Positions 36,761 through 45,033 of a stretch of DNA of 64,000 bases are shown here, piece after piece (the stretch's first letter is position 1; each line of letters opens with the position of its first letter). This DNA comes from WHSW01 sp963740055. GTDB taxonomy: Bacteria; Actinomycetota; Thermoleophilia; Solirubrobacterales; 70-9. Both the position numbers and the translations under genes were made by a program. The stretch is from the NCBI GenBank assembly GCA_963740055.1, contig CAVUCL010000004.1:372001-436000 (forward strand), given 5' to 3'. The notes beneath the pieces are model-generated. The model searched no databases. It was not told the origin of the DNA and saw nothing but the letters and a program-made list of their open reading frames with translations.

Positions 36761-38062
36761 CAGCTCTCGACGAGCTCGACCAGCTCGCGCAGGACGTGGT
36801 AAGCGCTCGCCTGCGCCTCCTGGATCCGGGGGATGTTCTGCGAACGGACCACGACGACGTGGTCGGCGAGGCGCTCGGCTGCGATCCGTCCGCCGTCGTA
36901 GCCGACCATCGCGATCGTCGCCAGCCCTCGCCGCCGCGCCTCGGCGAGGGCCGCGATCAGGTTCTCGGAGTTGCCGCTGGTCGAGAGCGCGGCGAGCGCG
37001 TCGCCCTCGCGCCCGTAGGCGATCACCTGGCGCTGGAAGATCTCGGCGACGCCGACGTCGTTCGCGATCGCGGTCAGGATCGACGAGTCGGCGGTCAGGT
37101 CGATCGCCCGGCGCGAGGGCCAGCCCGGCGCGGACCCGACGGCCCCCGGACGCGGAGCGGACGCGCCCTCCACGGACCCGACGGCCCCCGGACGCGAAGC
37201 GGAGGAGGCCGGCGGATGTATCAAGTCTGCGACCAGATCGGTGGCGTCGGTCGCCGAGCCGCCGTTGCCGCAGGCGAGCAGCCGCGCGCCGGCGTCGAAG
37301 CGCGCCCGCAGGTCGGCCGCGGCCTCGACCAGGACGGCCCGGTTCTCGGTCAGCGTCAGCCGTCGCAGCTCCCCGACCTCCGCCGACTTCATCAGCACCG
37401 AGCCCCGGACGTCCTCGGTGACCGCGTCGAGGTCGGTCTCGGATTCGGCCAGGAACGGGTAGAGGAAGCTCGACCCGCCCGCGTCGTGGCCGCTGCGGGC
37501 CTCGCGCCCGCCGAGCAGCCCGCGATGGTCGAAGAACACGTGCACCAGCTCCCAGAGCACGTGGTAGAGGGTCTCGACCAGCTCCTGGCGCACGAACGGG
37601 TCGTCGCCGGGCGGCTCGAACTCCCACTCCGCCGCCGCCGACGCGAACGCGATCGTCATCGCCCCGCGCTCGCGCGCCGCCGCCAGCGCCGCGACCGTCT
37701 CCGACGCGTCCGGCTCGTCGACGCCGAAGCCGATCGCGATGTCGTCCGCCTCGACCACCGCGCCGACCTGGGCCACGAGCGGCCCGCCCTCCGGCGGCGA
37801 GGCCGATCGCCGGCAGCGCCCGCTTGCCGACGATCACCGGGTGCACGAACTCAACCGCGACGTGGCGCACGTCCGAGCGCGCGGCGGCCGAGTGGCCGAG
37901 CGCGACCAGGCGCCCGCCGCGGGCGAAGCGCTCCGCCATCGCGTGACAGCAGCGCGCCAGGCGCCCCGCCTCGGCCTCGAAGAAGGTCGCGTTGGCGCGG
38001 TCGCGAAGCGCGAGCAGCTCGTCGACGCGACCGCCGAGCCCCGCAGCCGTTGCCGCCGTCAT
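36760..38062 (-). CDS. Tandem SIS-domain protein (phosphoheptose isomerase GmhA-like), frame interrupted once
   Basis: Starts at ATG 38062 (MTAATAAGLGGRVDELLALRD). One extra G near 37797 breaks the frame; repaired, the protein is about 433 residues. The N-terminal half contains a degenerate SIS-like domain (FARGGRLVALGHSAAARSDVRHVAVEF). The C-terminal half is GmhA-like: LLACGNGGSATDATDLVADL, DLTADSSILTAIANDVG, LSTSGNSENLIAALAEARRRG. A 27-residue Ala/Ser/Pro/Gly insert encoded by palindromic repeat sequence (37131-37209) lies between LIHPP and PGWPSRRAIDL. Its operon position suggests a hydrogenase accessory role; the ligand is unknown. Confidence 0.7.
37131..37203. repeat. 31-bp tandem direct repeat inside the SIS gene
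   Basis: 37131-37161 and 37173-37203 are identical except at one base (G or A). Each copy contains the right arm and most of the core of the palindromic element. The spacer is 11 bp. The repeat is in frame and adds low-complexity residues (SRPGAVGS and PRPGAVGS) to the protein. Confidence 0.85.
37174..37217 (-). repeat. Palindromic repeat element, copy B (in frame in the SIS gene)
   Basis: On the minus strand the arm CCGCCGGC is followed by the 22-nt core found in copies A and C and then GCCGTCGG, which complements the left arm at 7 of 8 positions. The core is translated as SSASRPG, the same frame as in copy C. A truncated second core lies next to it. Confidence 0.6.
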
Positions 38063-38085
38063 CGCGTCGCCTCCCGTCCGTTGGG

Positions 38086-38766
38086 TCAGGCGGTCGCCCG
38101 GACCCGGTCCGGGACCGCGGCGAGCCAGTCGCGCCACTCGTCGAGGCCGCGGCCGGCGGTCGCTGAGACCAGCATCGTCTCGACCCCGGGGTTGACGACG
38201 TCGACGTTCTCCAGGTAGCGATCGAGGTCGAACTCCACGTGCGGGAGCAGGTCGAGCTTGTTGACGATCACCAGCTCGCAGGCGCGGAACATGAGCGGGT
38301 ACTTGAGCGGCTTGTCCTCACCCTCGGTCACCGAGGTGACCATGATCCGGGCGTCTTCGCCGACCCTGAACTCGGCCGGGCAGACGAGGTTGCCGACGTT
38401 CTCGATCACCAGAAGGTCGAGCTCTGAGAGCGGCAGCTCGGCGAGGGCCGAGCGGACCATGTTCGCGTCCAGGTGGCACTCGCCGCCGAAGCCGGAGTCC
38501 GTGTTGAGCTGGACCACGGGAACGTGGACCGCGGCGATCCGGTCGGCGTCCATGCTTCCCTGGACGTCGCCCTCGAGCACCCCGGCGCGGACGCCCTCGA
38601 GGCCCTCGAGCCCGCGCTCGAGCAGGGTCGTCTTCCCGGCCCCGGGAGCGCTCATCATGTTGACCACCGCGACGTCGGCGTGGTCGAAGTCGTGACGGTT
38701 CGCGTTCGCGATCGTCTGGTTCGCGTCGAGCGCGTCCTCGGCGACCCTGATCTTCGTTCGGTGCAT
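38086..38766 (-). CDS. hypB: Hydrogenase nickel incorporation GTPase HypB
   Basis: 226 residues. SIMIBI GTPase with P-loop MMSAPGAGKTT (residues 38-47), switch residues in VLEGDVQGSMDADRI, ENVGNLVCPAEF and the base-recognition NKLD. It lacks the N-terminal CxxCGC and His-rich nickel store of many HypB proteins. It drives nickel insertion into the large subunit with HypA. A GAGGAG site stands just before the ATG. The hypA stop is 12 nt upstream. Confidence 0.95.
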   Translation of the reverse strand: MHRTKIRVAEDALDANQTIANANRHDFDHADVAVVNMMSAPGAGKTTLLERGLEGLEGVRAGVLEGDVQGSMDADRIAAVHVPVVQLNTDSGFGGECHLDANMVRSALAELPLSELDLLVIENVGNLVCPAEFRVGEDARIMVTSVTEGEDKPLKYPLMFRACELVIVNKLDLLPHVEFDLDRYLENVDVVNPGVETMLVSATAGRGLDEWRDWLAAVPDRVRATA

Positions 38767-38777
38767 CGCTCTCCTCT

Positions 38778-39174
38778 CTACGCTTGCGTGACGGCGACCG
38801 CCTCGGCGACCTCGATCGACTCGACCTCGAGCTCGTCGCCGCGAACCACGGTCGCGCCGGCGAGCTCGCAGGCGGGGCAGCGGAACACCGGCAGCGCCGG
38901 CGCGAGCTGCTCGTGGACCGCGAGGCGGAGCTGGTGCCGGGTCCCACTCGCAGCCGCAGGTGCCGCAGCTCATCCACGCCTCGACGATGCGCTGCTCGAG
39001 CCGGGCCCCCTCGCAGAGCGTGTCGCGGCTGACGATCTCGAAGTAGAAGCCGAGCGACTCGGGCACGACCTGGCGCAGCGCGCCGATCGTGATCTCGACC
39101 GCGGTCACCCGCCGGCCGTCGGCATGGCGCAGCGCCGTGTCGACGATCGCGCTCGAGATCGAGAGCTCGTGCAT
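38778..39174 (-). CDS. hypA: Hydrogenase nickel chaperone HypA, frame interrupted once
   Basis: Starts at ATG 39174: MHELSISSAIVDTALRH carries the nickel-binding His2. The body (VTAVEITIGALRQVVPESLGFYFEIVSRDT) and the first zinc pair (MSCGTCGCEWD) are in one frame. One extra base near 38939 shifts the remainder, which after repair reads RCPACELAG (second zinc pair) and ends EVAEAVAVTQA. The repaired length of about 131 residues is near normal. The start overlaps the protease stop (TGATG). Confidence 0.85.
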
Positions 39175-39686
39175 CAGCCCGCCTCGGCGTAGGCCGCGTC
39201 GGTGCGCAGCTCGGCGATCGTCTCCCCGACCAGGGTCGCGGCCCGCTCGACCGCGGCGGCGACCGCGGGAGAGAGCTCGAACCCCATCTCCTCGCCCGCC
39301 GGCTCGCAGGCGACGACGACCACCTTGCCCGGCCAGCCGCCGACCGTCTTCACGAACCGCAGCACCGTCCGCGGGTCCATCCCGTGCGGACTGACCAGCT
39401 CGCCGTCGGAGATCGGCTCGATCTCGGCCGGATCGGGGTCGATCACGTACAGCGTCCCCGGCTCGCCGCCCTGGCGGCTGATGTCGACGAGGACGAGCGC
39501 GTCGTAGCCGCGCATCACCTCGTAGGCGAGGTCGAGCCCGCCGCTGCCGAAGTCGAGCACCGTGACCCCGGGCGGCAGCTCGGCGTCCGCGAGGGCCTTC
39601 GCCACGTGGCCGCCGAAGCCGTCGTCGCCGAGCCAGGCGTTGCCGACCCCGGCGACGAGGATCTGGCGCTCGGGCCGGGCGCTCAC
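39174..39686 (-). CDS. Hydrogenase maturation protease
   Basis: 170 residues from GTG 39686. HyaD/HybD-type endopeptidase with GVGNAWLGDDGFGGHVA (first nickel-ligand Glu/Asp region) and VDISRQGGEPGTLYVIDP; LVSPHGMDPRTVLRF contains the conserved His. It removes the C-terminal peptide of the hydrogenase large subunit after nickel insertion. It overlaps the upstream 404-residue gene by 4 bp (GTGA) and the downstream hypA. Confidence 0.9.
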   Translation of the reverse strand: MSARPERQILVAGVGNAWLGDDGFGGHVAKALADAELPPGVTVLDFGSGGLDLAYEVMRGYDALVLVDISRQGGEPGTLYVIDPDPAEIEPISDGELVSPHGMDPRTVLRFVKTVGGWPGKVVVVACEPAGEEMGFELSPAVAAAVERAATLVGETIAELRTDAAYAEAG

Positions 39687-40897
39687 TGCACCGCCGCCTC
39701 GAGCTCGCCGGCCTTGAAGAACAGGTAGCGGCCGGTCTCGCGAAACAGCTCCTGCGCCGGATCGTCGTCGATCGTCACCGCGACGTGGGCGCCGTCCTCG
39801 TAGTCGAGATAGAGCCGCTCGATCGTCGCCGTGCGACCGTCGAGCATGCGGTCGTAGACGTCGCGCTCGGTCCCCGGGCGCAGGACGACCTTGGCGCCCT
39901 TGCGGAAGGTGACGCCGCCGACCTCGAGCGTCGCCTCGCCCGGGTTCGGGTGCCCGGGCTCGGGCGCCGGTCCCGGGTCGGGCGGCAGCGGCGGCGTCGT
40001 CTGCAGCGCCGGGTCGGCGCTCTCGAGCCGCCCGTGCAGGGCGAGCATCTGCTCGGGCGTCGTCGCGCTCGCGCGCTCGATCATCTCGCGCACCGCGGGG
40101 TCCTGGGCGGCGATCTGCTCGCGCTCGGAATCGCTCAGCGCCTGCACGTGCAGCAGCAGCGCCTCCTCGATCTCGGTGTTGTCGAACAGGTTGCCGAGGC
40201 TCTCGGGAGCGAGGCTGGGATGGTCGGGGAGCATGATCGGCGCCGCGAGCACGGCATCGTCGCCGGGGCTGGCGAGCACCGGCCAGGTGTTGACGTTCTC
40301 GCACGCCGCCGAGGCCGCTCCGGCGATCCCGTCGCGCTCGAGCGGCGAGACGAAGCGCCCGGCGCTCGCCTCGAGCACGACGTGGGTCGAGAGCAGGCTC
40401 GCGGCGAGCGCGCCCGGCCGGTCGAGCGCCTCGGCCTCGGCAGCGGTGAGCGCGGTCGTGTTGTGGACGCAACAGCGGATCCGCACCAGCTGGCGGCCCT
40501 CCGAGTCGAGCACGTCGAGCGCCTCGGCGCGCAGGCGCGCCCGGCCCTCGAGCGCCCGCGGGGCATCGAGGCGAAACTCGGTCCCGATCCCGGCCTCGCC
40601 GAGCTCGGCCAGGGCCGCCGGCTCGAGCTCGACCCGGCGCTCGGTCGCGGTATGGCGCTCCCCGGAGGGATGCAGGAAGCGGATCGTCGCCCCGACCCGG
40701 GCTCCCTCGGGCGCGGCGAGCACGCACTCGACCCGGACGTGGTCGAAGGTGCTCGCGCTGCGCTCGGCGTAGCCGGGCGGATAGACGATCCCGAACGGGG
40801 TCGGGGTCGAGTTCTTCGCCGAGCCCGGCGTGTAGGGATAGAGCGCGTAGCCCTCGTAGAGGAGCGAGGAGACGAGCGCCTCGAGCTGCTCGTTCAC
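39683..40897 (-). CDS. Conserved hydrogenase-operon protein of unknown function, 404 residues
   Basis: From GTG 40897. Begins VNEQLEALVSSLLYEGYALYPYTPGSAKNSTPTPFGIVYPP. The middle has HVRVECVL and RCCVHNTTAL; a Pro/Gly linker (LPPDPGPAPEPGHPNPGE) leads to a C-terminal domain VGGVTFRKGAKVVLRPG with DYEDGAHVAVTIDDDPAQELFRETGRYLFF. No signal peptide. I recall similar proteins in actinobacterial group 1h hydrogenase operons, but no function is known to me. Overlaps with both neighbours indicate translational coupling. Confidence 0.7.
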   Translation of the reverse strand: MNEQLEALVSSLLYEGYALYPYTPGSAKNSTPTPFGIVYPPGYAERSASTFDHVRVECVLAAPEGARVGATIRFLHPSGERHTATERRVELEPAALAELGEAGIGTEFRLDAPRALEGRARLRAEALDVLDSEGRQLVRIRCCVHNTTALTAAEAEALDRPGALAASLLSTHVVLEASAGRFVSPLERDGIAGAASAACENVNTWPVLASPGDDAVLAAPIMLPDHPSLAPESLGNLFDNTEIEEALLLHVQALSDSEREQIAAQDPAVREMIERASATTPEQMLALHGRLESADPALQTTPPLPPDPGPAPEPGHPNPGEATLEVGGVTFRKGAKVVLRPGTERDVYDRMLDGRTATIERLYLDYEDGAHVAVTIDDDPAQELFRETGRYLFFKAGELEAAVQ

Positions 40898-41601
40898 GAC
40901 CCGGCCTCCGGCTCGGCCCCGAGCAGGTCCTCGACCACCGCGTCGAATGTCGGCAGCCCGCGCTCCGCCTTCCGGCGCTCGAGCCGGGCGACCGTGTCGG
41001 CGTGCACCGGGATCCAGCTGCGGAACGGGTAGGCGGCGTCGATCGTCGCCCGCCAGACCTCGACCGGCATCCCGAACCGCGGCGACCGATCCCAGGGGAT
41101 CTGGACCATCTGCATCCGCCCGTCCCCGGCCTCGTAGAAGACCGTGCCGTTGAAGTGGAAGCGCAAGGGCGCCTCCCCGTCGGAGAGCCCGTGGAAGTAC
41201 TTCGCCGCGGCGAGCTCGAGGTCGTAGGTGCAGGGGACGAGGAGCTCGAACTCCGCCGTCCCGCCCTCGAAGGCGGGCACGAGGGCGTCGGCTCCCGCCC
41301 AGCGGAAGCTCTCCGTGGTCGAGGCCCAGCGCTCGGGCTCGCCGAAGAGCTCGACCAGCCGCTCGCGGCTCGCGGGATCGTAGGTGCGCTTCGAGGGCTC
41401 GATCGTGATCACGACCGAGAGCGCGATCGTGAACACCGAGAGCCCGGAGCCGTCGCTGACCCGGATCCGGAAGCCGACCGTGGGCGCCGCGGCGCGCGCG
41501 ACCGCCCGCGCCGAGAGCACCTCGAAGTCCGGATCGGGGGCGCCCGTGAACGGCGAGGGCTCGGGCTCGGCGACGCTCGTCGCTCGCTGCTCGTCGGTCA
41601 T
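40894..41601 (-). CDS. Conserved hydrogenase-operon protein (DUF6084-like)
   Basis: 235 residues. Mostly beta-rich: DFEVLSARAVARAAAPTVGFRIRVSDGSG, IALSVVITIEPSKRTYDP, ELLVPCTYDLELAAAKYFHGLSDGEAPLRFHFNGTVFYEAGDGRMQMVQIPWDRS. The C-terminus is helical. Cytosolic. I recall this type from actinobacterial hydrogenase clusters as a DUF protein; the name is tentative. Its role is unknown, perhaps assembly or membrane docking of the hydrogenase complex. Confidence 0.65.
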   Translation of the reverse strand: MTDEQRATSVAEPEPSPFTGAPDPDFEVLSARAVARAAAPTVGFRIRVSDGSGLSVFTIALSVVITIEPSKRTYDPASRERLVELFGEPERWASTTESFRWAGADALVPAFEGGTAEFELLVPCTYDLELAAAKYFHGLSDGEAPLRFHFNGTVFYEAGDGRMQMVQIPWDRSPRFGMPVEVWRATIDAAYPFRSWIPVHADTVARLERRKAERGLPTFDAVVEDLLGAEPEAGS

Positions 41602-42299
41602 CTCGACACCGGTTGCACGGACTCGGCGGCACGCACGCGCAGCTCGGCGAAGAAGGCACCGATCGCGCGCTCGGGCCCGTCGCCGCCCGAGATCCCCTCC
41701 CAGCTCGCCTTGATCAGGCCGACGAGTCGGTAGCACTCGTCGATCGGGGCGATCGCGTACTCGGGTGGGTCGGCGATCCGGTTCACGATCAGCGCCTCGG
41801 CGTCGGAGTCGAGGCTCATCAGCACCGGGTTCAGGGCCCGCAGATCACGCCAGGTCTCGGCCGCGACCTCGGACTCGGTCGCTCCGGCGGGGCTCGGATA
41901 GAGCGCCACGACCCCGCCCGAGGCGGTCGAGTCGATGAAGAACGCAAGCCCGATCGGGACGTCGAACGCCGCCCACGTCTCGGCCGGGAGCTCGAAGTCG
42001 TCGAGCCAGACGATCCGCGTTCCGGTCGGCCGCAGCTCCGGGTCGCCGCCGCGCAGCGCGACGCAGCTCTCACAGGCGCAGAGGATCGTGCGGTCGACCA
42101 GGTGCAGGAGGTGGCGGTGGTCGGGGTCGAGGTCCTTGCCGCAGAGGTCGCAGCGCTCGGCGGGCTGCCCGTTCGGGGCGCCGTTGCCCGCCGGCGCTCC
42201 GTCGGCGCCGGCCCGATCGGGCCGCGCGAGCCGGCGCAGGGCGGCGACCATCTCGGCCTGGCGCCGCGCCGCGACCCTGGCGTCGACGACGTCGCTCAT
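41598..42299 (-). CDS. Conserved hydrogenase-operon protein with a four-Cys site (DUF5947-like)
   Basis: 233 residues. Near residue 50, CDLCGKDLDPDHRHLLHLVDRTILCACESC has two CxxC pairs flanking a His-rich loop, which suggests a zinc or Fe-S site. The remainder (RIVWLDDFELPAETWAAFDVPIGLAFFIDST, VVALYPSPAGATES, PIDECYRLVGLIKASWEGISGG) is alpha/beta. Recurrent in actinobacterial uptake-hydrogenase operons as far as I recall. Function unknown; a scaffold or electron-transfer role is possible. Confidence 0.65.
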   Translation of the reverse strand: MSDVVDARVAARRQAEMVAALRRLARPDRAGADGAPAGNGAPNGQPAERCDLCGKDLDPDHRHLLHLVDRTILCACESCVALRGGDPELRPTGTRIVWLDDFELPAETWAAFDVPIGLAFFIDSTASGGVVALYPSPAGATESEVAAETWRDLRALNPVLMSLDSDAEALIVNRIADPPEYAIAPIDECYRLVGLIKASWEGISGGDGPERAIGAFFAELRVRAAESVQPVSR

Positions 42300-43213
42300 C
42301 CGAGCGCGACCCGCGGTCGACCGGAGGCGGCGAGCAGCGGCACCGGCTCGAGCAGGAGCCGGTCGTCGTCGAGCGAACGTCCCGCGCGCGGGAGGAAGAA
42401 GCGCCGCTCGCACTGGCCGCAGCGCAGGGTCCCCTCGCTGAGCTCCGCTCCCGCCAGCGACGCCTCGCAGCCGGCGCAGGCGTCGCGGAAGGCGAGCAGC
42501 TCGCCCTCGACCGAGGCGACGATCAGTGCCCGCCCCTCGACCTCGGCCGTGGTCAGCTCGCCGTCGGCCAGCCCCTCGACGCCGTCGAGGTCGAACCACG
42601 CCGGCGGGCGCTCGGCGGCGCCGGGCGCGACCTGGACGACCGGCAGCTCGGTCCCGCCCGGGGCCGGGGCGCCGGCGGCCGGGGCGACCGCGCCCTCGAC
42701 CACAAGCCCCTCGAGGTCGGGGGCCGCCTCGTCGAGCGCCGACTTGATCGCCAGCTCGAGCGTCGACGAGGATGCCGGGCAGCCGTCACAGCTGCCATCG
42801 AGCCGGATCCGGGCGATCCCGTCGTCGATCCCGAGCAGCTCGACGTTGCCGCCGTGCGACTCCATGTAGGGACGGACCGAGGCGAGCGCCTCTCCGACCC
42901 GGTCGGCGAGCGAGACCGGGTAGAGCCCGTGGATCAACATCAGGCTGGCGACGACGCCGTCGCCGGCGAGCCGCTCGCCGAGCTCGCCCGCCGCCGGGCT
43001 CTCGGCGACGGCGGCGAAGATCCGCTCGAGCCCCTCGCCGTAGAGCTCGAGCACCGCGCCGACGAGCTCCTCGCTGGCGCGGCGGGTCGCCGGATCGCCG
43101 AGTCGCTCGACCTCTGCCGTGAGCCGCTGTACCCGCTCGATCAGCTCATCCGGGGAGATCGGGCGACGGCCCGCCACGCCGGCGGGCGCGCCGTTCGATC
43201 CGTTGGCGTCCAT
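42296..43213 (-). CDS. Nfu/NifU-like protein fused to a four-Cys domain
   Basis: 305 residues. A helical N-terminal region is followed by the Nfu domain (GDGVVASLMLIHGLYP, VRPYMESHGGNVELLGIDDGIARIRLDGSCDGCPASSSTL) with its cluster-binding CxxC. The C-terminal 100 residues have a Rieske-like layout, but the metal ligands are all Cys: DACAGCEASLAGAELSEGTLRCGQC. It may deliver Fe-S clusters to the hydrogenase small subunit or carry electrons from it. It lies directly downstream of the large subunit. Confidence 0.78.
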   Translation of the reverse strand: MDANGSNGAPAGVAGRRPISPDELIERVQRLTAEVERLGDPATRRASEELVGAVLELYGEGLERIFAAVAESPAAGELGERLAGDGVVASLMLIHGLYPVSLADRVGEALASVRPYMESHGGNVELLGIDDGIARIRLDGSCDGCPASSSTLELAIKSALDEAAPDLEGLVVEGAVAPAAGAPAPGGTELPVVQVAPGAAERPPAWFDLDGVEGLADGELTTAEVEGRALIVASVEGELLAFRDACAGCEASLAGAELSEGTLRCGQCERRFFLPRAGRSLDDDRLLLEPVPLLAASGRPRVALG

Positions 43214-43230
43214 GCTCGCCGATCGACCCC

Positions 43231-45015
43231 TCAGCACATTCCGGTCGGCGTGTGCTGGACCTTGCGCACGCGGCCACCGCCGGTGTACATGTGCACCCCG
43301 CACGGCAGGCACGGGTCGAAGCTGCGAACCGCGCGCATGATGTCGATGCCCTTGAAGTTCTCCGGGCCGTTCTCCTCGAAGATCGGGGTGTTCTGCACCG
43401 CGTCCTCGTAGGGGCCGGGAGTCCCGTAGGAATCGCGAACGCTCGCGTTCCAGGGCGTCGGCGGATAGGGCTGGTAGTTGGCGATCTTGCCGCCGCGGAT
43501 GACCATGTGGTGCGAGAGCACGCCCCGCGCCGCCTCGTGGAAGCCGACGCTGACCGCCTCCTGCGGCACCTTGAAGTCGTTCCAGCTCTTCGTCCGGCCG
43601 GCCCGGACCTCGGTGAACGCGCGCTCGAGGTTGTCGAGCCCGATCAGCGCCGAGTACGCCTGGTGATACGTGCGAGCGCGGTCGCGCTCGATCGCATTCG
43701 ACTTCTCGGGGATCCGCCACTCGAGCTCCATCTCCGGGGCGCTAGCCGTCCGCGGCAGCACCATCTGGATCGAGCTCCCGGTCGCCTTCGCGTAGCCGAA
43801 GTCGACCAGCCCGGCCTTCGCCGTGCACCACTGGCGCGCGAACGGCCCGCCGCCGGTGTCGCAACAGACGTACTTGTCGTTGCGCTTGTCGTACATCCGC
43901 GGCGAGACGACCCAGCTGTACTTGTCGGCGAAGTCGCGCTTCTGCGGCTTCGGGATCGTGACCTTGTTCCACGGATGGCGCGGGTCGACCGGGTTGCCGA
44001 GCGGGTCCTCGGTCACCAGCGGCTGCTCGGTCTCGGTCCAGTCGTCGAAGTACGACGACCCGAGCAGGATCCTGATCATCAGGTTGATCTCGACCAGGTC
44101 GGTCGTGATCAGCTCGCCGTTGAAGACGACCCCGGGGGTGACATAGCGCTTGTTGCCCCACTCGTTCATCGTCTTGTAGTCGTAGTCGACGTAGTCGGGA
44201 TCGTCGAACGCACCCCAGTTGACGAGGTTCGTCTCCCGGAAGCCGACCATGTCGTAGCCGGGCAGCTCCCGGAGGAAGAAGTCGTAGAGGTCGTCGTGCA
44301 TCGGCACGCTGCGCTTCGTGTAGTCGATGTAGCGCATCAACCGCACGTAGTAGTCGGTCAGCGTCTGATGGGTGATGTGCGCGCTCACCCCGCCCGGCAT
44401 GATCGTCGAGGGGTGGGTGTGGCGCCCGCCGAACAGGCAGTACATCTCGCGCGTGTAGCGCGAGACCTGCAGCGTCTCGAGGTAGAACTCGCCCGTGAAC
44501 GGGTTCAGCGCCCGCATGATGTCGGCGATCGTGCGGTACCCGTGGATGTCGGAGTTCGGCGCCAGCTCCTGCTCGGCCTTGGCCAGCAGCGACGGATTCG
44601 TCTCCTTGACCATCTGCTCGCAGAAGTCGACGTTCGCCATGCAGTCGTTGAAGATCGCGTGGTCGAACATGTAGTCGGCCGACTCGGCGAGGTTGTAGGC
44701 CAGGTCCCCGAGCGGGGGCGGCTTCACCCCGTAGGCCATGTTCTGGTTCAGGCACGAGCAGGTGCAGTGGTTGTCACCGCAGATGCCGCAGATCCGGCTG
44801 GTGATGAAGTGCGCGTCGCGGGGGTCGATGCCCTTCATGAAGATGTCGAATCCCCGGAAGATCATCGAGGTGCTGTAGCACTTGAGCACCTCCCGGTTCG
44901 AGAAGTCGATCTCGGTATGGATCCCGAGGCTGCCGACGATCCGCGTGATCGGATCCCACGACATCTCCTTGACCATGACCTTCTGGTCGCCGCGCGGTGT
45001 CTCCACTGTCGCCAT
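43231..45015 (-). CDS. hhyL: [NiFe] hydrogenase large subunit, group 1h type
   Basis: 594 residues. The L1 motif RICGICGDNHCT (Cys76, Cys79) and L2 motif DPCLPCGVH (Cys569, Cys572) supply the four nickel ligands. After His575 come 19 residues (MYTGGGRVRKVQHTPTGMC), the peptide expected to be removed by the maturation protease. It binds the NiFe(CN)2CO site and splits H2. The neighbours and the extra Cys residues after L1 (HCTCSC) fit the actinobacterial high-affinity type. A GAGGAC site lies about 9 nt before the ATG. Confidence 0.95.
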   Translation of the reverse strand: MATVETPRGDQKVMVKEMSWDPITRIVGSLGIHTEIDFSNREVLKCYSTSMIFRGFDIFMKGIDPRDAHFITSRICGICGDNHCTCSCLNQNMAYGVKPPPLGDLAYNLAESADYMFDHAIFNDCMANVDFCEQMVKETNPSLLAKAEQELAPNSDIHGYRTIADIMRALNPFTGEFYLETLQVSRYTREMYCLFGGRHTHPSTIMPGGVSAHITHQTLTDYYVRLMRYIDYTKRSVPMHDDLYDFFLRELPGYDMVGFRETNLVNWGAFDDPDYVDYDYKTMNEWGNKRYVTPGVVFNGELITTDLVEINLMIRILLGSSYFDDWTETEQPLVTEDPLGNPVDPRHPWNKVTIPKPQKRDFADKYSWVVSPRMYDKRNDKYVCCDTGGGPFARQWCTAKAGLVDFGYAKATGSSIQMVLPRTASAPEMELEWRIPEKSNAIERDRARTYHQAYSALIGLDNLERAFTEVRAGRTKSWNDFKVPQEAVSVGFHEAARGVLSHHMVIRGGKIANYQPYPPTPWNASVRDSYGTPGPYEDAVQNTPIFEENGPENFKGIDIMRAVRSFDPCLPCGVHMYTGGGRVRKVQHTPTGMC

Positions 45016-45033
45016 TTGCGTGTCCTCCCTCTC

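Noticed and set aside
34430..38137. Apparent 1,235-residue SIS-HypF fusion
   Set aside because: The middle of the frame is an out-of-frame reading of the SIS gene after a single-base insertion. HypF has its own ATG at 36760 overlapping the SIS stop.
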